NCBI GenBank assembly: GCA_027062625.1
Contig: JAMOSZ010000041.1
Location: 1-37,430, forward strand
Direction of reading: 5' to 3'
Length of the DNA: 37,430 nucleotides
Source of the DNA: Nautiliaceae bacterium
GTDB taxonomy: Bacteria; Campylobacterota; Campylobacteria; Campylobacterales; Nautiliaceae
Shown here: one piece after another, positions 23,586 to 36,416 of the stretch
Numbering within the stretch: the first letter of the stretch is position 1
Layout: each line of letters begins with the position of its first letter
Program-made: the position numbers and the translations under genes
Notes under the pieces: generated by a model
The model's database searches: none
Told to the model about the DNA's origin: nothing
The model's input: the letters and a program-made list of their open reading frames with translations, nothing else

Positions 23586-26500
23586 TTATAAAATACAAGT
23601 ATATCATAACATAGCTTGTAAGTTATCAAAATCTTCCCTAATATCATTTAATAACTTAGCAAATGTTTTTATTCAATCTCCTCATTGTTTCAATTCCTCT
23701 TTCAAATTTTTAATAAAATTTCTCCAATATTTTCCTACATTATATTCTAATCATCAGAAATGGTTTTTCAATACATCTCTTAAAATGTTATATTCTTCGT
23801 CTAAATTATTTACTCCCAAAAAGACATCTTCATATCCAGTCCATTTTTCCGAATATTCAAAGACCTCTCTTTCTTCGTGCTCAATTTTTGAATATACCCT
23901 CTTAAACATATCAATCAATTTCTCTCTTGCAACAGGTGGGAAATTAATTTCTTTTCAAACTATTCTTGCTTTCTTCTCAAGTTCAGCAAAATCTATATCA
24001 CCCTTTAGTTCTTTAATCTTTTGTAATAACTTCTTCATATCCTCATCTACTCTTAACAATCATACAGTACTCAATTGCTCAAATACATCTTTATATCAAT
24101 TCAAATATGCTAAAGCCGCATCACCAATATCCTTATACAATATCTCTTCCTCTCTTCCAATATTTACTGCAGCTTTATTATTTGCCCGATCGTAAATTCT
24201 ATTAAAAATAGTGTACACTATTCATTTCGCATCTTCAACTATTTCAGAAGCTTTTCTATCAGCTGTATCCATATATTTAACTAATCATTTCAAGTATTGG
24301 TCTAACTCATCTACCAAATCTGCTATAAAATTATCATCAAAATATTCACCACCAACCTTTATTAAACTCTCAATATCATTTTTTATACTGTCATTTAATC
24401 TTCTTACAAATTCAATAGCCATAGCCTTCCTATTTAATAGTTTTATCTCATCTCACTCTTTTACAACATAATATCCATCTTTCTTTAAAAGTTTTTCTAC
24501 AACAGCTGCAAAATTTTTTCTTGCAGACCTACCAAATTCTATATCAATTGAAACATTTCTAGTATTTAACTCTTCTCAGAAAATTTTCTTCATCTCCTTC
24601 TGTATAGCTTTTCCAACCTCACCCTTATAAAAGCCTTCTGCACTTTCTATCTTACCATTTTTAATTTTAACTCCAAACAATCTTTCTACTGCACTATAAA
24701 AATCTATAAATTTCGATCTTTCCATCATCTCATTAATCGCCTTGTTATAAGCATTATATACTACCTCTGTTGGCACTTCTTTTCCAAGTCATAATAATTT
24801 AGACAATCTATTCACCTCATTTACATAATCAACATATACATCTCTTACCCACTTCAATCAACTAAATACATCATACCCACTAGCAGTCATAGATTCTATT
24901 TTCATTATTACAGACATTATTCTATTGTTTCTTTCTGCTATTGCATCATTCCTTAATCAATCTAATATTTTCTCTCATTTATTCAACTTTATAACTTTTG
25001 TACCTTCAACCTTATATTCCTTTCCTAAAAATTTAAATACATACTTATTTCTTTCTAAATGTCTCCAAATAGATAACAACTGACTATCATATCAAGCCAT
25101 AAAATTCACAAAATTAAGTGCTCTTCTATTAAGAACCACAAAATCCTTAATAGGGTGCATTATATCTAAATCTCTCAATTCTTTCAATCACCAAGCAAGA
25201 TAATTATAGAAATTGAAGTTTTCTCTTACAACGCTCACTTGTTCTTCAAAAGCTAATACAACATCATCTATATCTTCTGCTTGTCAAGGTTTTGGAAGCT
25301 TTGAAACACCTGGTAAACTTACAAACTTTTCTCTTGCATAAAGCTTTTCTAAAACATCTTTATTCGAATTCACAAAATAAACAAACATACTCCATCAATC
25401 TTCTCCTAACAATTCTCTCAACTCTCTTGCTGCTTCACTATAAGATTCTTCTGTTTCTCACATAATCTTATGTGCAAATCCTGAAAGTTTCTCTATCAAA
25501 TTATCAAATACTTCTCCAGGAATATTCCAAATCCTTTCAATTATATCTGGCAAATAATTTAGCAAAGAATAAGATAACTTAAAACCTCTTCTTTTTATAG
25601 CATTTAACATCAATTGATATTTAACAATACTAGGTGCTAATTTATTTAATGTCTTTACCCCTGCTTTTTTAAAGAATTTGATAAATGCTAAACCTCACTC
25701 TGTATCAAAAATTAAATCTGCTAAAGTATCATATAACTTCTCATCATCCATTTGATTTAAATATTCTACAATTTTATTTATCTGTGCTTCTCACAATCAT
25801 TTAGTAAATTCAAATCAACCAACCAATATATCTCTTATTATCTCCTTTCTTGAGCTATATTTAGAAGCAACTCTAAAATAATTTGCAATATCTTCTTTTA
25901 TTTGTGCTCTATAATCTAATGCTTTTATACCTGCTGGTAATAATTTATATCCTCCTAATCCTAACTCCTTACTTGCCATAAATGCAGTAGTTAAAATCTG
26001 ACTTATGTCATCACTATTTAACGTCTTTGACCACATATACAACAACTTAGAAACATTATCTGCCTTAGGCATAATTCACTCACCTAGTTTCTTCACTGCT
26101 TCCTCGTAAATCTTCACATACTTTTCAATTGTACTAGGAGTTATATAAGCTTTCACATTTTCTAACAAAAGATTATATAAATTTTCCGCCATCATATCAC
26201 TATCAAAACCAAATCTCCTTATTCAAGCCGCAAATAATTCAGGAGTCAAATTTCTTCTTCTTAAGAAATCTTCTACAAAATCTTCCATTCAAGATTGTAT
26301 AACATCTTTCATTAACCAATGAAACTTTCCACTATCAAACATATTAAGTAATATTTTAGACAACACATAATTTAATTTTTCCTTATCTACCTTCAACTTT
26401 ACTAATCAAGATGTTTTTAATAAATCATCTATTAAATTGTTCGCTATTCTATTTTGTAATCATTTTATTGTTTCTAATATTCATTCGTTCATTATCTTTC

Positions 26501-29500
26501 TAGCATCTTCTATTACCTCATCTGGCACTCTACTTTCTTTTATGTATTTTTCTACTACATTCTTAAATATTTGGTCTGCAAATTCTCCTACTTTAAATGT
26601 AGCCAATCATTTTTGAAGTACCTTTTGAGGCTGCCAATTTCATTTAATTATCTTCAAATATTTTTCCACATCACTAGCTAACAACTTGTTTAATCCAGAG
26701 AAACTCTCAATCTCAAAACCTCTCTTTAACGTGTTTTCTATAATATCCAACAAATATTGGTAATAATCAAATTCTTTTTCTTCTCAACCTCCACGTTTAA
26801 AAACTCTTAATCCACTTAAATCAATATTTAATACTGCCTCACTAAGTCCTTCTAATTTATTAAACATATCTTCTCATATTTTTGAAAATGGCATTACATA
26901 CACTCAATTTATATCTCCATCCTTAATTACAAAGAAAGAGAAATTAGGATTTTCAGTATTTCCTAAAAATTCAACTAATCCTTTAAATTTATTTTTAAAA
27001 TTCACAAAATCTGCTCTTGAACCTATATATACCACACGCTTATTTTTATATTTATTCTTCTCTTTTAATACAACTTCTTCAGGAAGAGCTTTTATTCTCA
27101 CTGCTCTTGTATCTCATTTTAATATTTGCTGATATGCTCTGAAATGTTGTAAAATATTATCTCATCAAACTGACAACCCTTCTATATCTAATTTTGTTAT
27201 CGCTGCTCAATCTCCATAAACAAATACTATTCATTCCTTTTTTGCTTCCTCCATCATAGTTTTATATAACCAACTTGTTTCTTCATCAAACTGTTTGTCT
27301 ACAATACTTAAGAATGCATACGCAATATCATCTTTCAATGTCTTAATCTCACCACTAACAAAATTCTCATTTAAGTTTTTTACTTCCTTAGTTTCTGTTT
27401 TTGCTGTTGTTATTGCTTTATCCAACAAATACTCTACTTCTCACTTACTTAAACCTCATTCTAAGAATCTCACAAATATATTATTTATCTTTCTTCCAAC
27501 CCAATATAATTCATTAGTTACAGGCTCATCCTTCAATTTCTTTACACTTGAACTTAAATATGACCTTACTAATTTATCAAATCCCTTAAATTTATCTAGT
27601 ACTGTATTCAAATATTTTTCAATAATTGTATTAGCCATTTTTTCTCCAAAGACTGCTTTTACTACTTTTTCCAATCAATTTATATCAAGCTTTCTCTTTC
27701 ATAACTTAGCAGCTACATACAAAGCAGTAGTAAAGAAATTAGCAGCTAAATACTTATCAGCCACATCTCTACCAAAATTAATAGACATTGATAGATAATC
27801 CGCCTGTATTTCTTCATACACTCTCACATCAGAATAATATGCTGTTAAAACTCTTTCAAAATCTTTATGTTCGTCAATTAAATTGTTTAACTTCTCAAGA
27901 AAATCCATACTAGGATTACCCAAGCCTGGCAAATAACTATATTGATGAGCTTTCTCTATTTCTTCCGTTATCTTTCCTCACTTCTCCAACATATCATAAA
28001 GAATATGTTGTCCTGTCTTAGCTCTCTCTATACCGAACAACCTTTGAAATAAATGTGCTATTTCATGAGCCAAAACAAACAAAGGATCTTTTTCTACAAG
28101 GTCTATCAAATATGGAGTAGAATAATAAGCATTAGTAAAAGCAACTCATCAATCCAACTCCATTATCTTCTCTAACAATTTTTCTCATTGTAAGCTTAAA
28201 ATTTCATCTGTAAATCTCTTTACTCATCCATATAAATGTGCTAATGCTAAAGTCCTTGCATACCTTCATTCACCAGCTATAGAATCAACTAACATATCAA
28301 AATACTTAACATATTGTTCCTTAGCAATTGCTTTTAACTCAGGTACATATTCTTCAGCCCAATGTGCCCTTAACATAGCTTCTACATATTCATCAAACAA
28401 TATCTCTTTTAATTTATTCACATCAACTTTATCAAAATATTGTTTCAAATTCTCAAATCCTTTTATTAATTTTTCTGCCTTCTTTGTTCATAAAAGCAAT
28501 TTAAGTTGAACTTCTGAAACAAAACCATTTAACATCTTCTCTTCAAAATCTCCTAATGTACCAAATATTTTTCTTATTACTTCAATATCTTCCTTTGATA
28601 AACTAAGAATCAACTTTGTATATTCATTCAAAAAATTACTTATCTCTTCTCAAAGCTCTTTTCCAATCCTAGCTTCCAATTTTTCAGCCAACAATTTATT
28701 CCACAAAAATGCTGAAACAGTATTTCTAACATATGTAAACTTTAATTTTCAATAACTATCTAAACTTAATAAATATTTGTCATTTATCTTCTTTACTAAC
28801 TTTGGCTTTAATTCCTTTTCAAAAACCTCCATTATTTTCGATACAAACTCTATCACCTCTTTATCTCACTCTACCAACAAACTTCTAAAATAATTATACA
28901 ATCAAGTATCTTGTATAAAAGTCAACATCGAAGGAATAAATTTCTTATATGCTACTTCTTTTATCAAAGAATTAAAATCCTCCACTTTATTCACAAAACT
29001 CACTAAACTATTTCTTACATAATCTGGAGCTCCCACTTCAACCAATGTTTGTAATTTATTTTTTATTACATCTATATTAAATAATCCAACTTCCTTCGGT
29101 CTTATCACTCAAAGTCTACTAGCTATTACTTTATCTATTTGAGCAGTTGTCTGAGCTCTAATCACCTCACCAAAAAATCATTTTCTTTGTAATAATGGCA
29201 AAAATTCTGCTAATACTTTTTCAAATGGTTGTCCTTTAATTTTTCACCATCTAGTTAACAATTTGACATATCTTCTCAATATAAACGTCAATGCATTATT
29301 TGTTCATTTTCTCAATGTATACATCAATTTTCTTTTGAATTTCTCTGCAGCATCTTCTCAAGTTATCATATACTCTGTCCCATATTTCTTTGCAACATCC
29401 AAATTCAAAATATTACTTATAAAAGTATCTGCCAACTCTTCATCTAATCCTAAAACATCAGTCAAATATTTTCTAAACACTTCTAATGGTTCGCTATTAA

Positions 29501-32500
29501 ATTTATATAACAAAAGTCTAGAAATAAAATCCAATCACACTGCTTCTAATCAAATATTTGATTTCACTATTAATTTCCCTCCTTCTTCTTTTAGAGGTAC
29601 TATTTCTTCCGCAAGTTGCTCTCATACTTTACCCAATTTAGGTGAAACTTCTGCCAATTTATCTGCTGATTTTTTCACTAATTTTTTATATTTTTTCTGT
29701 AATTCTAAAACTCTTTTATGAGCCTTCTCTAACTCTTCTAGTTTCAAATCAGGTATTAATTCATCTTCTGCGTGTATCTTTCTTGCCAACCCTTCAATAT
29801 CTTTTCTCTTAAGTTTTTTACCAAATCCTTCAACCAACGCTTTTTTAATATATTTCTCCCCATCTTCTTCAAATGCATTTAATACTCTCTTAGCAATAGC
29901 ATACCTATCAGCTTTTGTTAATGCTCTTGCATATGCTATCTTAAATGGAGAATCTACCTGCGACAAATAATCTCTTATTTCATCAGCAATAACATTAGTT
30001 AAATTAATTCTATCCAATTTTCACATATCTTTTAATTTCTTTCATTTTTCTGCTTCAAAATTCTTAATTACTTGTCTTACTCTATTTTCTAATTCTCCAA
30101 ATTCAGGTAATCTCTCAAAATCTCATCTAATCCTTGTTCAATCAGTAAACACTATTTGTTTACCTTTTCCACTACCATCTTTTATTACACTACCAGCTAC
30201 TTTACCTTCGTATTTTCAAACTCACTTAGATACTGCTGTTCCTTCCACAACATCCATAATCTCTGCCAAATTATTTACTTTATTCAATTTTTGCATCTTG
30301 CTTCCTATTACAGCTTTTTCTTTTTCAATTTTTTGTTTATAAGCCACTAATTCATTTTTAACTTGCTCAGCTCTTTCCCCTAACTTCTGTGCTATTACTC
30401 CTCCCTCATCAATATTTTTTATCACTGCATCAACTACATTCATTATTCTGTTTGCTGCTATCTCCTTTGTCAACAAACTCTTATAAGCAGTATATTTCAT
30501 TAAATCAACAAAAGCCTTGTCTCCATACTCCTTATTATATTTCTTCAAAACAGCTAACATAGCTGGATATTTATCCAATTCCACTCCAGCTTCTCTCAAA
30601 TATTCAAAAGTCTTAGGGTCATCTAACAACTCACTTGGTGATAGACTAGGTGTTCTTGTTCCTCAAAGTTTTCTCCATATTCCTCACAATCAATGTAACA
30701 ATCAAGAAGCAGCTATAGACACTATCGGATCAAGTTCAGGGTCTAATTCAACTCAATGACTCGACATATAATTAGCTACTGCCGCATCCATAATAATTCA
30801 ATCCCAAACTGTTTTTACTGCCCAATCTCATTTTCATATTACCCACGTAGCTACTGAACCTAATTTTGTACTTTTGGCATTCTCTAAAATTCTAGAAAAA
30901 TTAGTAAACGCCCATCTTCCTATCTTCGATTGCTTCCCCCACTTACTCAATCAACTCAAAAATTTTCCTAAACTAGTAATTTTCCCTGCTTTCGCAGCTA
31001 ATCATAGTCATTCAGTACTAAATACTGTTGTTCATATACCTACGCCATAGTGTAATAATTTTGTTGCAGTATTCCACAAACTTTCATCATCTGTATCTAC
31101 ACCTGCATAATGAAATGCCAAATCATCAGAAACTGTCCCAAAACCTCTTTCTATCGCAGACTGGATAAGATTAAATCCTGCTCAAACAAAATCTAAAGCC
31201 CCAAAAACCTTTCAATAAATTTTTGCCAATTTGTCATCTGTATGATCATATAATATTTTATTAGCCTTATCTTGCACTTCATCAAAAATATTTCATCAAG
31301 TCCAACTCTTTTTAACTGCATCACTTATATCATTAGGAGCTTCCTCTCAATTAGCTATACTCCAATAATGTTTCCAAACCTCCGCAAAATCTTCTCCCTC
31401 TTGTCATAATGCTTTATAATAAATATATGCTGTTTTTGCTTTTATTAATTTCTTCAAAGTTTCCTCCGCATCTTTATAAGTCTTCATAAAATCATTATAC
31501 TCATCATAACCTATTTTCCTATCTTTGTACATCTTCTCTATTTTTTCCTTCGCTTCTTCTATTTGTGTATAATATTCTCTCTCTTGTTGTAACTTAGTAG
31601 TTGTCCATTTTTCAAATTTTGTATAACCCTTGCTATCTAACAATTGATGAACTCTATCCTCAGTCATAAACTCATTTATTATTCCATCAACTCCTTTATT
31701 AACTCTATTTTCTATCTCTACTTCGTGTTTTTTCAAATTAGCCTGTACTAATTTATACTTACTAACATCTCTCATATACTTCAAAATTTGCTTCCTCGAA
31801 TTCTCATCATATCCATCCAATGAACTATACTGCAGAACTATTTTAGCCTTCTCAATAGGATCTGACGCATAAGGTAAATTATATTTGTCTCTTACCTCAT
31901 CATAAATCTTTTCAAAATCCTTCAAATTATCTTTATACATATAATTAATTTTGTTTTTCAAATCATTTAATGCATAAGTTAAATTTACAACAAAACTATG
32001 GTCATCTCATTGATAACCTATTCTTTCCTTTGCTTCTTGGATACTTATTTTATTGTCTTGCAAATCTCTATAAACATTCAATAATCCCTCAAAGGTTCCC
32101 AATGTCTCTATAAATTGTTTTGTATTTCTAACCTTCTTAAAAGTATAATCTACTCTTGATGATAAATCTAAAAACTTCTGTAAATCTTTATTTTGTTCTT
32201 GCTGAGCTTGTAAATATTGCTGAAACGCAGTTTCTCACTTTATTCAAAAAGAAAAGAAAGACGCCTGTTCCTCATTCAGCTTTTTCTCCAAAACTTCTTT
32301 TTTCGCCAATAAATCTTGATACTCTGGATTTATATTTCTATCTAATTCATCCATATTAGAAAATTTATTCAAACTATCAAGCACATTTTGATATTGACTC
32401 ATCAAATATTGATACTCCATCGCCTTTTCTGCTGTTTCTTTTGCTAACTCCTCATCTCATCAAAATTTATTCTTTAACTCTTTAACTATATTCTGTATCT

Positions 32501-32987
32501 CTTCTTGTTTCCTTTGTTTCTCTTCTTTATACATTTCATCAATATCTTCCTCTGCTGTTTTATATTTATTCACATACTCCGCATATGGGTTCAATCCCTT
32601 TGTTAAATCAGATAAATTAGTCCCTGCCCCAAATAATGCATTATTAGAAAAATCCTCAGGATTTAACCCTAGATTCTCTCCTGAGAATATCGGCTGAATT
32701 TGTTGTTGTTGCTGTTGTTCTTGAGTCGGTTGTTGTTGTATCTGTTGTTGAAGCTGATTAAAAAACTGTTGTTCTTGACTCTCTTCTTTAGGTTGTTGTG
32801 CTTCCTCAGATTGTTGTGCTTCCTCCTGCATTTTCTGTAAAACTTCCTGTGGAGCTTGACTTACTCCTTGTTCAGGTTGAGATTGTCCACCAGAAACTTC
32901 CTGCATAACCTCTTGTGGATTAGTTATCATCTCTTCTTGCTGTTGAGCTATTTGGTTTCAAAATAAAGGTTGCTTGTTTTCTGCCAT
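23586..32987 (-). CDS. Giant 3133-residue protein with zinc-metallopeptidase motif
   Basis: This single open frame of 9.4 kb is seen only when UGA is read as Gly. Residues about 20-115 are Gln/Glu-rich low complexity. About 130-530 are coiled coil (including EKAKIVLQYSSLDGYDENSR). About 640-790 are Gly-rich and hydrophobic, possibly membrane-seeking. The rest is a very long helical scaffold. At residues 1633-1650 it reads DPLFVLAHEIAHLFQRLF, an HExxH zinc motif (His1641, Glu1642, His1645). About 80 residues later VYEEIQADYLSM supplies the likely third ligand Glu (1725/1726) in the E-x-x-A-D form of gluzincins. Such peptidases are known within phage polyvalent proteins. Placement between large terminase and portal genes suggests a virion protein delivered with the DNA (inference). 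Confidence 0.85.
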
Positions 32988-33028
32988 TTATAACACTTAA
33001 AATTTAAAATCCTTCTTACTTTTTATAA

Positions 33029-35365
33029 CTAAAATCAAAAAGTTTTCAATAAATTTTTCACCTTGCTACTATACTCCCTCCTCCTCTGTCTCTCTTCTTC
33101 TTTTGCTTTTAGTTCCTCTAAATACTCCCGTGTTATTCTAGCTATTTCATCTGCTTTATCAACTTTATTAATATGTGTTTTCATTTTCAATGCATCAATC
33201 TCATACGCCGAAAATATTGCTATCATCATCGCATTCACCAAATCATCGTGCCCTTTCTCAGCTTCATATTTTATTTGTCCAGATTGAGTTGAGTATTTTT
33301 TGAAACTATCCATCTCCTCAATAAGCTCCCTTAAACGTTTATTTATCTTTATATGCCCCTCATCGAACAATCTTTCCAACTCCATCACCATCATTCCTTT
33401 TGGTACCTTCCAAACTCAACGCTCTCTATTAATCTGATTTCAACTTGTATATACTATCGGAAAATCTACATAATACCCCTGTCTTTCAAAATCCTCAACT
33501 AAAACACGACCTATACCCGTAGCATCCACAGCTAAAAACGCATCATACATTTGTTTAAACTCCCCAACTCTCTCAACCTGCTCTCAATATCTTACATTTT
33601 GCTCCGGTGTCCAAAAGACACTATCAAAAACCTCAAAAATCAATTTACCTACATCGTTATAATAAACTCCAACAAATACTACCGCCGCATTATCCTGTGC
33701 TCTTGCTGGGTCGTATCATATATAAATACGTTCATATTTTTGTAATGTTCCCTCCGAATTCGGGTCTATATCAACAAGATGTCCAAAATATCTAAACACT
33801 CTCTGCTCCGAAGGGAAAATTGAATAAACCTCCGTATAATAACGTAAAGGATTAGATTGAAGCTCTTCTTTAGTTTTTTGTTTTTTATACTCCGGCAACC
33901 GCTCCACTTCATCAAGTGTAACCCTTCGTGCTACATATACGCGATATTTATAATTTAAGTCTTCAAGCTCTGTTTTAATATCACGGAGATTTTTAACAAG
34001 AAAATCCTTTCATTTTTCCGTAACCTGTTTTAAAATATCCTTCGCTTTTTCTCGGTATTCCTTATTATTGTGTTTTATCTGTTGAGTTTCTGCTCTTATT
34101 AGTAGTTGATAAAACCAATTCTTTGGTGTATTCCAATGTATTGTTGAAATAATAAACGCCCTTGACCCTTCAGAAAATATTATCGCCTTCATACTATCAT
34201 AAATATCCTCTGGAATTCTAGCAGCCTCGTCTAATATAATCAAATCAGCATATTCACCCACTCACGCTTCTTTTTCATCAGCGGAATGAAATTCAAATAC
34301 ACCAAGTTCATCTTTTGTAATTGGGTCTACATATGAAAGCTTTTGCTCTCATTGCTTCCACTGCAAAATACCAACTTTTCTAAACTCTTTAGAAACCGAT
34401 TTTAAATAATTTATCGCAGTTAAAGTCTTTTTCTGAGTAAGTCAATAATAAAGAACTCTTATTGGTTTAGGTTTCACATTATGTTTGAAAAGTTCACGAA
34501 TTCAAACTAAAGTAGACAAAAAACTTTTTCATCAACGTCTCGGACTCGCCACCACATTAACGTGCCCCCATCTCTTCAATACATCATACTGCCATCATTG
34601 AAGTATTTTTAATTTTCACTTTTTCTTCGCTTCTTCAATCTCTTTTTCCGTAAATAAATCCTTCATCATCGCAAACCTTATCTGCGGAGTATATACTCCA
34701 TAAAGCTTATATCTCTCCCCATCAAACTCCACCTCTATATCCTGCCCAATTGGTACTTCTTTAACCTGATCCTTAACTCATACTTTAATTGTTCCCAAAT
34801 TAAAATATCAATCTACCCATTCCTTAACAAGCAACCCCTCCAAATCCTGTTGTTTATAAGACACCATTCAAGCTTCATCTACAAACTCATACGGCACCTC
34901 ATACCGTTTTTCTAATTTACCACGGGACTTATCAAAAAAAACTATTTTTATCTTTCTCCATTTTGTAATCTGAAAAAACTTTCTATACACCACATACGTC
35001 ATATCATCTATCTCTCCCTCCGACGCAAGCTTCTGCACTTTCTCCATAAGATAATCCAACGGCAGCTCCTGCTCTTCCTCAATTTTATATTCTCATCTAG
35101 ACAAATTAATTCAGTCTATATTATACTCCACTCCCTCCTCTTTTGCTTTTTTATATACTTCACTGCTAACAACCGCCGCTAAAAACACTTTCCCTGCAAG
35201 CAAATAATCAACCTCACCAAGTTCAAAAAATCAAGTTTGAAACAATACTTGCCAATAATCCCACTCCTGTATCGCCTTCCTTTCCTCCGTAGTCTTTTCA
35301 GCTTCATCTATATCTCAAGTAAAAAATAATTTATCTGTTTCCCATAAAGATCTATGTAATATCAT
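33029..35365 (-). CDS. terL: Terminase large subunit (ATPase-nuclease)
   Basis: This is a 778-residue DNA-packaging motor. Walker A is at residues about 273-281, VASPRRGGKSFLS, with both central glycines encoded by adjacent UGA codons. Walker B is LIILDEAARIPE (Asp379, Glu380). The coupling region is AFIISTIHWNTPKNWFYQ. The RNase H-like nuclease starts at YIGYDPARAQDNAAVV (catalytic Asp552, its Gly a UGA), continues with FLAVDATGIGRVLVEDF, and ends with GHDDLVNAMMIAI near residue 705. The first about 255 residues precede the ATPase domain and are unusual: large terminases are commonly 400-650 residues. The start ATG is 16 nt after the upstream stop; the stop is TAG. Confidence 0.97.
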
Positions 35366-35381
35366 TTTGTGTAATTATCAT

Positions 35382-36197
35382 CTAAATTTCTATTTCCTCC
35401 GAATACAATGGGCACTCCTTCCTCCTTTTAAATTTACAATATACACACATCGGATTCTGCTTAACCTCCGCAAAATTATCAGTTACCACCGCTTTCACAT
35501 ATTCATCCAACGTATTTAACGTCCACTGCCTAACTTCTTCCTTATCCGGTTTTGATGATTGAGTTAGTACTTTCACCGTATTAGACTTCTGAAACACAAT
35601 ATAATCAAACGATATTATCTCCATATCATTCCGCATCCGAAACAAATATGGATATATTGTTTTTTGTCTTTTGTAATCAACCTTATCTCCCTTTCGTGAA
35701 GACAACGACGATGCTGTTTTAAAATCCAATATCTGCACACCACCTCCCTTTAAAAACTTTAACGCATCTAATGTTCACTTCAAATATACATCAATATTAT
35801 ATACTTTTCAATTTATCTCATCTTCAACCTCATACGGCACAATCACTGCATATGTCACCTCCACCATATCAACATCTCCCGGCTCCAAACCTTCTTTCTT
35901 AAGAAGCTCTGGTAATTGTTTTAACTGGTCTTTTATCTCTACAGGCAAAAGCGAAGACAACAAATACTGCGTATCACGCCCTAATAAATATGTTTGCAAA
36001 AAATTATGATAAATCTCCCCCACATACAATTTCTCCTTCATTCTTATCGAATCTTCCCATTGGAGATATTTATATGCAAAAGGACACTGTGAAAACGCCT
36101 CAAGCTGTGTAGCACGCACTGAAATAAGGTTAGTCAAATTATTGGTATCAACTGGTTGCGATAAAGTTATCCTGCGTTTCTGCTCAATTTTAAACAT
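35382..36197 (-). CDS. RecB/Cas4-like Fe-S exonuclease (PD-(D/E)XK)
   Basis: This is a 271-residue protein. The nuclease core reads DVYLKGTLDALKFLKGGG then VQILDFKTASSLSS: Asp144, Asp158 and Lys160 form the D...D-x-K site, with the Gly before TLDAL a UGA codon. A Cys at 38 (EAFSQCPFAYKYL) and a C-terminal set Cys251, Cys254, Cys262 (PMCVYCKFKRRKECPLY) match the one-plus-three cysteine arrangement that holds a 4Fe-4S cluster in Cas4, AddB and related nucleases. In between is the helix MKEKLYVGEIYHNFLQTYLL, which supplies the conserved G-x-x-x-H. The gene lies between the regulator and the large terminase, so end-processing, recombination or packaging-related trimming is likely. No cas genes are nearby. 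Stop is TAG. Confidence 0.85.
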
Positions 36198-36216
36198 TAT
36201 AACAAGAAGTTAGTAT

Positions 36217-36384
36217 TTAAATATCTGCCTCATTTGAGGACTCATACATTTTCTCTATAGCCTCCTCAATTATTTCTCTATATGTCTTTCCTTCTTTCTC
36301 TGCTAGTTTCTTTAATTTAAGTGCTACTTCCATTTCTAGTTCAACGTTTAACCTAAATACCAACTCTCTTCTTTTTCTTGCCAT
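36217..36384 (-). CDS. Ribbon-helix-helix DNA-binding regulator
   Basis: This is a 55-residue protein. The first segment RKRRELVFRLNVELEMEV fits the beta ribbon and first helix of the MetJ/Arc (CopG-like) fold, then LKKLAEKEGKTYREIIEEAI is the second-helix region with the short turn E-G-K-T. It ends in KMYESSNEADI and TAA. It is the first gene after a promoter placed in an array of palindromic repeats, which suggests it represses its own operon by binding them (inference). Such small regulators usually bind as dimers to tandem palindromes. No antitoxin partner gene is seen. Confidence 0.75.
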   Translation of the reverse strand: MARKRRELVFRLNVELEMEVALKLKKLAEKEGKTYREIIEEAIEKMYESSNEADI

Positions 36385-36416
36385 TGGGGTTATATTAAGA
36401 AATAAATTACAATTTC

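Noticed and set aside
27295-27798. Plus-strand open frame of 167 codons
   Set aside because: It lies opposite the giant minus-strand gene; its Ser/Leu/Phe-rich sequence is the complement of a Lys/Glu-rich helix and has no motif.
29263-29721. Plus-strand open frame of 152 codons
   Set aside because: Same reason: antisense shadow of the giant gene, with no start context and low-complexity composition.
32690-32790. CAA/CAG-rich tract as a microsatellite element
   Set aside because: It is a glutamine-rich coding stretch near the N-terminus of the giant protein.
23377-32930. A string of short degraded genes (pseudogenes) between portal and terminase genes
   Set aside because: All pieces are in one frame separated only by UGA, with no UAA or UAG seen in the stretches checked; they form one gene.
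33029-35365. UGA = tryptophan (table 4) as the explanation for broken frames
   Set aside because: Trp at the Walker A Gly-Gly, at the nuclease Gly-x-Asp-Pro and at Gly-His-Tyr-His-His would destroy the motifs; Gly restores each.
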